This document shows, in pieces, positions 6,389-12,061 of a DNA stretch of 21,364 nt; position 1 is the first letter of the stretch; every line of letters begins with the position of its first letter. The stretch comes from a virus. The stretch covers positions 1 through 21,364 of IMG/VR virus record IMGVR_UViG_3300021959_000488; one strand, given 5' to 3'. The notes beneath the pieces were generated by a model. That model was not told the DNA's origin and ran no database searches. It saw only the letters and a program-made list of their open reading frames with translations. Both the position numbers and the translations under genes were made by a program.

Positions 6389-7600
6389 ATGGACGATATT
6401 AAAAACGCCATCTCCGACATGGGTCATGCTTTTGAAGAATTCAAAAAAAGCTATGATCAAAAGTTGGAAAACGTAGAGAAGGGTGTAAGCGATCCACTTC
6501 TGGATGAAAAGATCAGCAAGATTGAATCAAAGCTGAACTCTTTGGAAGATGTGAATCAGCATATCACTTCTCAGCAAAAGCAAAGCGAAAATATTAAAGA
6601 GCAGATGGATCGCATGGAAACCATGTTGCGTAGACCTGACTCTGGTATTGAATCAAAGCAGATAGACGAAACTCTACAGGCTTGGGATTCTTTTTGCCGT
6701 AAAGGTATTGAAGGAATCACTGCCGATGAGCGCAAAGCTTTGACGGTAAGCAATGACAGCACTGGTGGCTATCTTGCTCCCCCTGAGTACGTTCGCGAAC
6801 TGATCAAGTCAGTAACTGAAATGTCTCCAATACGAAGCATCGCCCGCGTTCGCTCAACAGCGCAACGATCAATCCAAGTGCCTAAGCGCACAGGACAGTT
6901 CGCTGCGGCATGGGTGGCTGAAAGCGGTACTCGCGCAGAGACTACAGGTTACAACGTAGGCTTGGAAGAGATTCCAGCCCATGAGCAGTATGCCTTGGTT
7001 GATATTTCAGAGCAGGATCTTGAGGATTCTGTGTTTGATCTTGAGGCGGAAATGCAATCTGAGTTTTCAGAGCAGATGGCTAAAGCGGAAGGAACGGCTT
7101 TCGTTTCTGGTGATGCGGTTGGCAAGCCTGAGGGCTTCATGACCAACACCTCTGTTTCGGAAGTGAATAGCGGATCAGGTACTCTTTTGACTGCTGACGG
7201 CCTCTTGACTTTGGTGCATAGCATTAAGTCAGACTACGGCAGAAACGGAACATTCGTTTTCAACCGTACAACTCTTGCGGCAATCCGAAAGCTAAAAGAC
7301 ACTGCGGGTCAGTATGTCTTTCAAGCTGGAATGTCATTAGAGAGCGGAGCGCCCAATACTATTTTGGGTTACCCGTACATTGAAGCGACTGATATGCCTA
7401 ACGTTGGCGCTGGCAATTACCCTGTAGCTTTTGGAGATTTCCAAAGGGCTTACATGATCGTTGACCGCATTGCACTTGCTGTATTGCGCGACCCGTTCAC
7501 TCAAGCTACTACTGGTAATGTGCGCTATATCGCTCGTCGCAGAGTAGGGGGCCAAGTTATTCTGGCTGAAGCAATCATCAAGCAGAAGGTTTCTGCATAA
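6389..7600 (+). CDS. HK97-fold major capsid protein
   Basis: This 403-aa protein builds the icosahedral shell. Residues ~5-95 are a charged coiled coil, the delta domain that acts as an internal scaffold and is removed by the protease encoded just upstream. The mature protein probably begins around residue 117-126 (KALTVSNDSTGGYLAPPEYV), as in other HK97-type capsids. Further family features are TEMSPIRSIARV, the E-loop region with QVPKRTG and AAWVAESG, VGKPEGFM, the FVFNRTTLAAIRKLKD helix, and the C-terminal DRIALAVLRDPF and VRYIARRRVGGQV. GGAG lies 8 nt before the ATG. It lies in the middle of the unit bounded by the 5407 promoter and the 8070 terminator, which would allow high expression. 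Confidence 0.96.
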   Translation: MDDIKNAISDMGHAFEEFKKSYDQKLENVEKGVSDPLLDEKISKIESKLNSLEDVNQHITSQQKQSENIKEQMDRMETMLRRPDSGIESKQIDETLQAWDSFCRKGIEGITADERKALTVSNDSTGGYLAPPEYVRELIKSVTEMSPIRSIARVRSTAQRSIQVPKRTGQFAAAWVAESGTRAETTGYNVGLEEIPAHEQYALVDISEQDLEDSVFDLEAEMQSEFSEQMAKAEGTAFVSGDAVGKPEGFMTNTSVSEVNSGSGTLLTADGLLTLVHSIKSDYGRNGTFVFNRTTLAAIRKLKDTAGQYVFQAGMSLESGAPNTILGYPYIEATDMPNVGAGNYPVAFGDFQRAYMIVDRIALAVLRDPFTQATTGNVRYIARRRVGGQVILAEAIIKQKVSA

Positions 7601-7610
7601 GGAGATGTAA

Positions 7611-8060
7611 ATGAAAGACTTAGCTAACAACGTTAAGGTCATTCAGTCTATCGCTCCAGTAGTTGGAACGGCTGACGCTAATGGTACAGGTGTTGATCTT
7701 CAAGGTTTTGAGTCTGCTATGGCTGTAGTAGATTCTGGCATTGAGGGTGATACTTTAAGCTCATCCGTTAAGATTGATTTCAAACTTCAAGATTCTGACG
7801 ACAACAGCTCATGGAGCGCGGTAAGTTCCGCATTGCATGTGACTGATGGCGCAGTTGATTCTAATGGAATCTTTCTGACTCTGGATGCTAACGCTGAGAC
7901 TCCACAAGTAACCTCTATTGGTTATGTGGGCGGCAAGCGATATCTGAGAGTAGTGGCTGATTTTACAGGCACTCACTCAAACGGTACGCCTTACGCTGTC
8001 TCAATTGTGAAGGGTTCTGCCCGACACAACACTGACGCAGACACCTTATCGGCTGTCTAA
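7611..8060 (+). CDS. Putative capsid decoration or stabilisation protein
   Basis: This 149-aa protein follows the capsid gene after 10 nt, with AGGAG upstream of its ATG. The sequence is beta-rich and Ser/Asp/Thr-rich. The core has VDLQGFESAMAVVDSG, IDFKLQDSDDNSSWS, then GYVGGKRYLRVVADF and a final SIVKGSARHN. Proteins of this type are common directly after HK97 capsid genes and are thought to bind the shell surface, but I cannot assign a named decoration family. There is no signal peptide and no Cys. It is the last gene before the terminator. Confidence 0.65.
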   Translation: MKDLANNVKVIQSIAPVVGTADANGTGVDLQGFESAMAVVDSGIEGDTLSSSVKIDFKLQDSDDNSSWSAVSSALHVTDGAVDSNGIFLTLDANAETPQVTSIGYVGGKRYLRVVADFTGTHSNGTPYAVSIVKGSARHNTDADTLSAV

Positions 8061-8069
8061 AAGTGAGTT

Positions 8070-8099
8070 AAGGGGGTCGAAAGACCCCTTTGATTTTTT
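8070..8099 (+). terminator. Rho-independent terminator after the capsid unit
   Basis: A 9-bp stem (AAGGGGGTC, 8070-8078, with GACCCCTTT, 8083-8091, one G-T wobble) closes on a GAAA tetraloop and is followed by GA and six T residues at 8094-8099. The hairpin begins 9 nt after the stop of the decoration-like gene. It would end or reduce transcription of the protease-capsid unit before the connector genes, a usual way of making capsid protein in excess. Confidence 0.88.
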
Positions 8100-8109
8100 G
8101 GAGTATTTT

Positions 8110-8373
8110 ATGAAGGCATACAAAATAATCGTTCCCAAGCCTTTTGAAAACAAGGACGGAAACCTTCAATTACTAGAAGTGGATACTGTTATATCTACTG
8201 ATAATGATTCTGAGAAAGCTTCTCTGGATCGCTTGGTTTCTAATGGCTGGGCTATTGAGGTTAAAACGGTGGAGCCAGAAACTGCCGATCCAGCACCTAA
8301 AAAAGAACCTAAAGCGAAGCGTAAAGCTCCCGCCAAGAAAAAAGCACCATCAAAATCAAAAGCTGAGAAATAG
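8110..8373 (+). CDS. Small head-region protein with a Lys/Ala/Pro-rich C-terminal tail
   Basis: The 87-aa protein starts at the ATG at 8110. TTGGAG at 8098-8103 serves as ribosome site 6 nt upstream, so the in-frame TTG at 8098 is probably not the start. Residues 1-~55 form a small domain (KAYKIIVPKPFENKDG, then LDRLVSNGWAIEV). Residues ~62-87 are a strongly basic, low-complexity tail of Lys, Ala and Pro (repeated KAPAKKKAP-like units) resembling histone H1 tails. A head-completion role or DNA contact is possible. The Shine-Dalgarno site overlaps the terminator T-tract. The family is not identified. Confidence 0.7.
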   Translation: MKAYKIIVPKPFENKDGNLQLLEVDTVISTDNDSEKASLDRLVSNGWAIEVKTVEPETADPAPKKEPKAKRKAPAKKKAPSKSKAEK

Positions 8374-8387
8374 AGACACTTAGCAAA

Positions 8388-8582
8388 ATGAGCGAGATTA
8401 AGACCTTGAATTCTGTTGCCGGTCAAATAGATACTCACGAACAAGTTTGTGCCGAAAGATACAAGCGCATAGAGGAGCGTCTGGATTCGGGGCAAAAAAA
8501 ATTTAGCAGGCTGGAAAACATGTTGTGGGGAGTTTATCTTCTAATGATCAGCTCTACCGTCCTATCAAATTTCATGCAGTAG
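8388..8582 (+). CDS. Small XhlA-like protein with a coiled coil and one membrane segment
   Basis: This 64-aa protein has an N-terminal amphipathic, charged helix (THEQVCAERYKRIEERLDSG) ending in a C-terminal hydrophobic stretch (MLWGVYLLMISSTVL). This is the layout of the phage hemolysin XhlA family and of related small proteins near lysis or head genes. If it belongs there it would sit in the inner membrane with the helix in the cytoplasm. No endolysin or holin is visible in the window, so a lysis role is unsupported by context. The ribosome site is weak. Confidence 0.65.
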   Translation: MSEIKTLNSVAGQIDTHEQVCAERYKRIEERLDSGQKKFSRLENMLWGVYLLMISSTVLSNFMQ

Positions 8583-8630
8583 ACCGCTCTAAAACATTAA
8601 CATTAATCTACGAAAGGTATTGAGGTCAGC

Positions 8631-9293
8631 ATGGCGGGTTTAGTAATTAGCACGGGGCCAACAAGCGAGCCATTAACCTTATCTGATGTTAAGGCGTATC
8701 TGAGAGTAACCGGCAGCGCTGAAGACACGCTTATCACTAGCCTTATCAAAGCGGCTAGGGTTTTCTGTGAGGATTTCACAGGCAGGGCTTTGTTTACTCA
8801 AACGCTTATATTAAAACTGGATACTGAAAACGAAATAGATGACCCTTTGTGGGAAGGCACAAAAGTCGGGCCTTACATCAATTTTTACAAGAACTTTATA
8901 TCTCTACCTAAACCTCCCGTGCAAACAGTAACCTCTGTTATTAGTTTTGATGATGCTGACACAGCAACAACTATGGCCTCCTCGCGCTATTATGTAGACT
9001 CTGCGCGAGAGCCTTCTAGGGTTGTCTTAAGAACAGGTGAAACATTTCCAACCGCTCTCAGGGTGGCTAACGCGATAGAGGTTACATATGTTGCTGGATA
9101 TGCTGCTGTAGCTGACATCCCTGAGCCTTTAAAGATTGGAATGTTGCAGCATATTGCTTACCTTTATGACCAAAGGGGTGACATGAAGGACTATCAGCAG
9201 GCAATGTCTTACCCTCCGATGGTGGCAAGCTTATACCAACCGTATAAGATTATGGATGGGCTGGGCGGTTCTAAGTACATGGCTCTCGGCTAA
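8631..9293 (+). CDS. Head-tail connector protein (HK97 gp6-like adaptor)
   Basis: This 220-aa protein matches the phage gp6-like connector family, which forms a ring beneath the portal and starts the neck. The N-terminal helical part (PLTLSDVKAYLRV, LITSLIKAARVFCEDFTGRAL) is the usual beginning of this fold. The central strands (LPKPPVQTVTSVISFD, YYVDSAREPSRVVLR) and the end (IEVTYVAGYA, PEPLKIGMLQHIAYLYDQRGD) also fit. GAGG lies 5 nt before the ATG. The stop overlaps the next gene's ATG (TAATG), so the two are coupled. The family is larger than HK97 gp6 but this length is normal for gp6-like proteins in other phages. Confidence 0.88.
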   Translation: MAGLVISTGPTSEPLTLSDVKAYLRVTGSAEDTLITSLIKAARVFCEDFTGRALFTQTLILKLDTENEIDDPLWEGTKVGPYINFYKNFISLPKPPVQTVTSVISFDDADTATTMASSRYYVDSAREPSRVVLRTGETFPTALRVANAIEVTYVAGYAAVADIPEPLKIGMLQHIAYLYDQRGDMKDYQQAMSYPPMVASLYQPYKIMDGLGGSKYMALG

Positions 9294-9622
9294 TGGCTTA
9301 CTCTAACGGCTCAATGAGAGAGCTTATCGCCATTGAGGGGGTGACCAGGACCGCTGACGGCGGCGGCGGCTTTACCAATGCTTGGAGTACGTCTCAGAGC
9401 GTATATGCTCACGCTGTACAGACTTCCGGCACAGAACCTTACACTCAGGGCCAGTTATCAGAAAAAGGCGCATGGAAGTTTACAACGCGCTATGTTTCCG
9501 GAGTTACAACGGCTAATCGAATCAATTGGGACTCAAAGCTGTTCAATATTCGTAGCGTAATCAATGAGGACGAGAGAGGAAAGTATCTTGTAATCGTTGC
9601 AGAGGAAGGCGTGGCCGCGTGA
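9293..9622 (+). CDS. Head closure / head-tail joining protein (SPP1 gp16-like stopper)
   Basis: This 109-aa protein is of the phage head-tail adaptor family that closes the connector channel after packaging. It is a small beta-barrel: a start with GSMRELIAIEGVTRTADGGG, a middle with QGQLSEKGAWKFTTRY, and the end KLFNIRSVINEDERGKYLVI, which is typical of the final strands of this fold. It begins at the ATG in the TAATG junction and ends in an overlapping GTG start for the next gene. It sits in the usual place between adaptor and gp10-like protein. Confidence 0.82.
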   Translation: MAYSNGSMRELIAIEGVTRTADGGGGFTNAWSTSQSVYAHAVQTSGTEPYTQGQLSEKGAWKFTTRYVSGVTTANRINWDSKLFNIRSVINEDERGKYLVIVAEEGVAA

Positions 9623-10059
9623 TTAAGAACAGGCAGCAGTTTCTAAACAGGTTAAGGGTAAGGCTGGGCGATCTTCCAGTTAAAAACTCAAAGGCGGCGA
9701 TGTTCAAGGCGGTCAATCTTGTTAAAAATGAAGCCCAGCAGAGCATTATGCGCGGCTCTAAAACTGGCGAAACTGTAAAAAAATACAATCCATCAAGAAC
9801 GCATACGCAGTCAGCGGCAGGACAGCCACCAGCAAGCGATACAGGCTTTCTAGTGTCCAATATAACCACGGATATTCAGTCGGAAGGGGTTGGTGCAGGG
9901 GCTCAAGTAGTAGGCTCTGTTATATCCTCAGCGCCTTACAGCAAGGCTTTGGAGTATGGGACGGTAAATATGCCGGCGCGTCCTTTTATGGGGCCGGCTT
10001 TGAAAAAGAATGCAGGAAAAATCAGGGTCATCTTTGTTAAGCAAGGGTTGATATCATGA
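9619..10059 (+). CDS. HK97 gp10-like head-tail / tail completion protein
   Basis: The 146-aa product starts at GTG 9619, overlapping the preceding stop by 4 nt, with GGAAGG upstream. It carries the signatures of the HK97 gp10 family: an N-terminal helix (KAAMFKAVNLVKNEAQQSI), a central STGxL-like segment (ASDTGFLVSNITTDI) and the C-terminal YSKALEYGT with ARPFMGPALKKN. Members act at the head-tail interface or tail terminus, and it is normally encoded next to the stopper and terminator genes, as here. It is slightly longer than usual. Confidence 0.87.
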   Translation: MIKNRQQFLNRLRVRLGDLPVKNSKAAMFKAVNLVKNEAQQSIMRGSKTGETVKKYNPSRTHTQSAAGQPPASDTGFLVSNITTDIQSEGVGAGAQVVGSVISSAPYSKALEYGTVNMPARPFMGPALKKNAGKIRVIFVKQGLIS

Positions 10060-10463
10060 GCGTAGGCCAGTTTGAGCTTCAAAAGACCATATATTCCGCA
10101 CTAAGCAGCGATAACACCTTAACGTCTACATTGGGGGCTTCTGTTCATGACGAGGTTCCTCAAGGTACAGCGTATCCTTTCGTTCAGATAGGGGAAGATA
10201 CGGCTGTAGACTACAGCACTAAAGATGAAACTGGTGCCGAAACTACAGTAGTTATGCACGTTTGGAGCAGGGTCGCTGGCTCGGCGCAGGCAAAAAACAT
10301 TATGGACAGAGTGCATACTTTGTTGCATGATAGCAATCTTACCGTCACTGGTTTTAATCTCGTTAATATGAGAATGGAGTTTAGTGATTTAATAAGGGAT
10401 CCAGACGGACTCACAAGACACGGCATCATGAGGTTTCGTGCAGTTATTTTAGGTACTTCTTAA
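10056..10463 (+). CDS. Tail terminator / tail completion protein (DUF3168-like)
   Basis: This 135-aa protein starts in an ATGA overlap with the previous gene. The sequence LQKTIYSALSSD, SVHDEVPQGTAYPFVQIGED and the later VMHVWSR and HTLLHDSNLTV are typical of DUF3168, which includes tail terminators that cap the tube. The final LIRDPDGLTRHGIMRFRA is also typical. It comes just before the tail tube genes, the usual position. Confidence 0.88.
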   Translation: MSVGQFELQKTIYSALSSDNTLTSTLGASVHDEVPQGTAYPFVQIGEDTAVDYSTKDETGAETTVVMHVWSRVAGSAQAKNIMDRVHTLLHDSNLTVTGFNLVNMRMEFSDLIRDPDGLTRHGIMRFRAVILGTS

Positions 10464-10475
10464 CGGAGATATAAT

Positions 10476-10883
10476 ATGGCGGCACAAAAAGGCAAGGCTG
10501 TCCTAATCAAATTGGATCAAAGCGGCAGCCAGACTACTATAGGTGGTTTGCGAAGCTCATCTATCACCCTCAACGACGAGATGGTGGATGTAACAAATAA
10601 GGATACCGTGGGCAACAGCAGGGCGCTTCTTCCTCAAGGCGGGAATACTAGCGTAACTATTGCGGGGTCAGGTATTTTTACTGGGGTAAATACTGAAACT
10701 ACTTTAGAGACCTATTTTGCATCTGGCACCTTGAAGGCATATAGCTTCATTATTCCAGATTTCGGCACTTACGCCGGAAGTTTTCTTATTACTAACTTAG
10801 AGTATGGCGGCGAGTATAACGGAGAGGTTACCTACAGTGTAACCTTTGAGTCCTCGGGCGCGGTAACGTTTACTAACGCTTAA
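10476..10883 (+). CDS. Major tail tube protein, TP901-1 family (copy 1)
   Basis: This 135-aa protein is of the TP901-1 major tail protein family (beta-sandwich tube subunit that stacks as hexameric rings). It has the family features MAAQKGKAVLIKL, TIGGLRSSSITLNDEMVDVT and the C-terminal YAGSFLITNLEYGGEYNGEV with a TFESSG end. GGAG lies upstream. It is 14 nt from a close paralogue (10898-11299); by hand alignment I count about 78 identical positions of ~133. One copy probably builds the tube. The role of the other is open. Confidence 0.9.
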   Translation: MAAQKGKAVLIKLDQSGSQTTIGGLRSSSITLNDEMVDVTNKDTVGNSRALLPQGGNTSVTIAGSGIFTGVNTETTLETYFASGTLKAYSFIIPDFGTYAGSFLITNLEYGGEYNGEVTYSVTFESSGAVTFTNA

Positions 10884-10897
10884 TAGGAGAATAGATT

Positions 10898-11299
10898 ATG
10901 GCGGCTCAAAAAGGTAAAAGCTTACTCCTTAAGATAAATACCACAGGCTCCACCTATGTGACTATAGGCGGTCTCAGGTCTACCTCTGTATCCTTGAACG
11001 ATGAGATGGTAGATATCACCAACAAAGACAGCTCTAACGTTCGGGAAATATTAGCTGGTGCGGGCGTGAACTCTATCACTATTAGCGGCAGCGGCGTGTT
11101 CACTGATTCGGCGGCAGAAACGACTATAAAGGATAAAATGGGATCGGCAACTTTCTCAAATTATCAGCTAATTATTCCGGGTCACGGCACTTACGCCGGA
11201 GCTTTTCAGCTCACCAGTCTTGAGTATGCGGGCGAGTACAACGGGGAAGCTACTTACAGCTTAACGCTAGAATCTAGCGAAGCAGTAACATTCTCATAA
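10898..11299 (+). CDS. Major tail tube protein, TP901-1 family (copy 2)
   Basis: This 133-aa protein is a clear paralogue of the gene at 10476 (about 55-60% identity by hand, with the same ends: MAAQKGK, TIGGLRSTSVSLNDEMVDIT and AGAFQLTSLEYAGEYNGEA). It differs in the loop after NKD (one residue shorter) and in the central segment. AGGAG lies upstream. Either both form the tube, or one is a specialised subunit at the tube's end. The intact frames and conserved cores argue that both are in use. Confidence 0.88.
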   Translation: MAAQKGKSLLLKINTTGSTYVTIGGLRSTSVSLNDEMVDITNKDSSNVREILAGAGVNSITISGSGVFTDSAAETTIKDKMGSATFSNYQLIIPGHGTYAGAFQLTSLEYAGEYNGEATYSLTLESSEAVTFS

Positions 11300-11308
11300 G
11301 GAGCTATC

Positions 11309-11554
11309 ATGGCTTGGATTCAGGTAAATATTAGCCACGGCAAGATAGAAAGAGACGGAATGATGAAAGGCTCTCAGATTGTTGTGGGCCAAGACTTCTC
11401 TAAAGCGAAAACCATAAAAGTAAACGGTAAGCCTTTTGAGGTTGAAAGTTGCGAGATGGATGCCAGAGAAGAAAATTGGGTAATAGAGCTTTCAAACGAA
11501 AGCGTACAGGAGCAGTCAGATGACGAACCCGTTGAAGGGGGAGATGCTAGTTAG
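11309..11554 (+). CDS. Small protein of unknown function between tail tube and chaperone genes
   Basis: This 81-aa protein is acidic at the end (QEQSDDEPVEGGDAS) and has a small beta-like core (GQDFSKAKTIKVNGKPFEVESCEM). A GGAG precedes the ATG. Its last 35 nt overlap the chaperone gene, which starts in another frame with AGGAG inside this gene. The family is not identified. The position suggests a tail assembly or tube-associated role. Confidence 0.75.
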   Translation: MAWIQVNISHGKIERDGMMKGSQIVVGQDFSKAKTIKVNGKPFEVESCEMDAREENWVIELSNESVQEQSDDEPVEGGDAS

Positions 11555-11867
11555 TCTTGGCAAAGAAGAACATTCTTGCAGGCTTACAGTAGATTCTCTT
11601 ATAAAAATAGAAACAGCCTTGGATAAAGGCATTCTCCAGATTACGCAGAGATTATCTGACGGTGATGTTCGCATCAACGATCTCTCTGTAATTCTTTTCC
11701 ACGCCTTACGGGGCGGCGGCAATAATGTCTCCGACAAAGATGTAAAGCAAATCATACAAAAGTCGGGCATTGTTCCTTGTTGTAGCGCAGTCGCGCAATT
11801 ATTAGTTTCCACTCTTAGCGATCCGGAGGCGGAAAGCGAAGAAAAAAAGCAGGAGAGGGAGAGCTAG
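11520..11867 (+). CDS. Tail assembly chaperone, short form (GTA gp10-like)
   Basis: This 115-aa protein starts at the ATG at 11520, with AGGAG (11508-11512) 7 nt upstream. It resembles the GTA-gp10 / phage TAC_11 family: PLKGEMLVSLG, then LTVDSLIKIETALDKGILQI, DLSVILFHALRG and VSDKDVKQIIQKSGI. The C-terminus is a charged tail (EAESEEKKQERES). In siphophages this protein (lambda gpG equivalent) coats the tape measure during tube assembly and has a frameshifted longer form (gpGT). The sequence at 11843-11849 and the overlapping ORF that follows fit this, so the 115-aa product is the short form. Confidence 0.88.
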   Translation: MTNPLKGEMLVSLGKEEHSCRLTVDSLIKIETALDKGILQITQRLSDGDVRINDLSVILFHALRGGGNNVSDKDVKQIIQKSGIVPCCSAVAQLLVSTLSDPEAESEEKKQERES

Positions 11868-11892
11868 AACCTATTCAATGGAGGAGGTTCTA
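11825..11892 (+). promoter_or_regulatory. Programmed -1 frameshift cassette: SD-like site, slippery heptamer, downstream hairpin
   Basis: Three elements occur in order: GGAGG at 11825-11829 (Shine-Dalgarno-like, 13 nt upstream), the heptamer A AAA AAG at 11843-11849 in the correct phase, and an 8-bp inverted repeat TAGAACCT (11865-11872) / AGGTTCTA (11885-11892) with a 12-nt loop. A AAA AAG is the heptamer used by Escherichia coli dnaX, which also relies on an upstream Shine-Dalgarno-like element and a downstream stem. The hairpin here starts 15 nt after the heptamer, longer than usual, so its role is less certain. Confidence 0.8.
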
Positions 11893-12061
11893 CGAGGTTT
11901 GCGTGGGGATGGCTGGCATACAGCCCTCTGAGTTTTGGCAAATGTCTCCTGTAGAAATCTACTCCGTACTTACTGGATTTCAGGAGTTTAACGGAGGCTC
12001 AAAAGATCAGCCGATGAGCAGGTCTGAGCTAGACGAACTAATGGAGTTGAATCCAGACTAA
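11849..12061 (+). CDS. C-terminal part of the tail assembly chaperone, made by -1 frameshift (GTA gp10.1 / TAC_6-like)
   Basis: An open frame in -1 relative to the 11520 gene runs from the slippery site to TAA at 12059-12061. After AAA AAG it would continue AGEGELEPIQWRRFYEVC. The segment from QWRRFYEV through GIQPSEFWQMSPVEI to MSRSELDELMELNPD matches the small tail chaperone that follows gp10 in GTAs (TAC_6-like: W, then LGLSP-FW-MTP-E). Its conserved part begins before the only ATG (11909), so independent initiation there would remove the W and following helix; a GTG at 11903 is also possible but cuts the same region. A frameshift fusion is the better explanation. The stop overlaps the tape measure ATG by one base. 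Confidence 0.8.
   Translation, partial: AGEGELEPIQWRRFYEVCVGMAGIQPSEFWQMSPVEIYSVLTGFQEFNGGSKDQPMSRSELDELMELNPD

Noticed and set aside
9561-9869. Minus-strand ORF of 102 codons with hydrophobic stretches
   Set aside because: It is antisense to the closure and gp10-like genes and has no independent support.
11909-12061. Second chaperone ORF starting independently at the ATG at 11909
   Set aside because: The conserved QWRRFYEV region lies before this ATG, and the slippery heptamer and open -1 frame explain the sequence better. A minor independent product remains possible.
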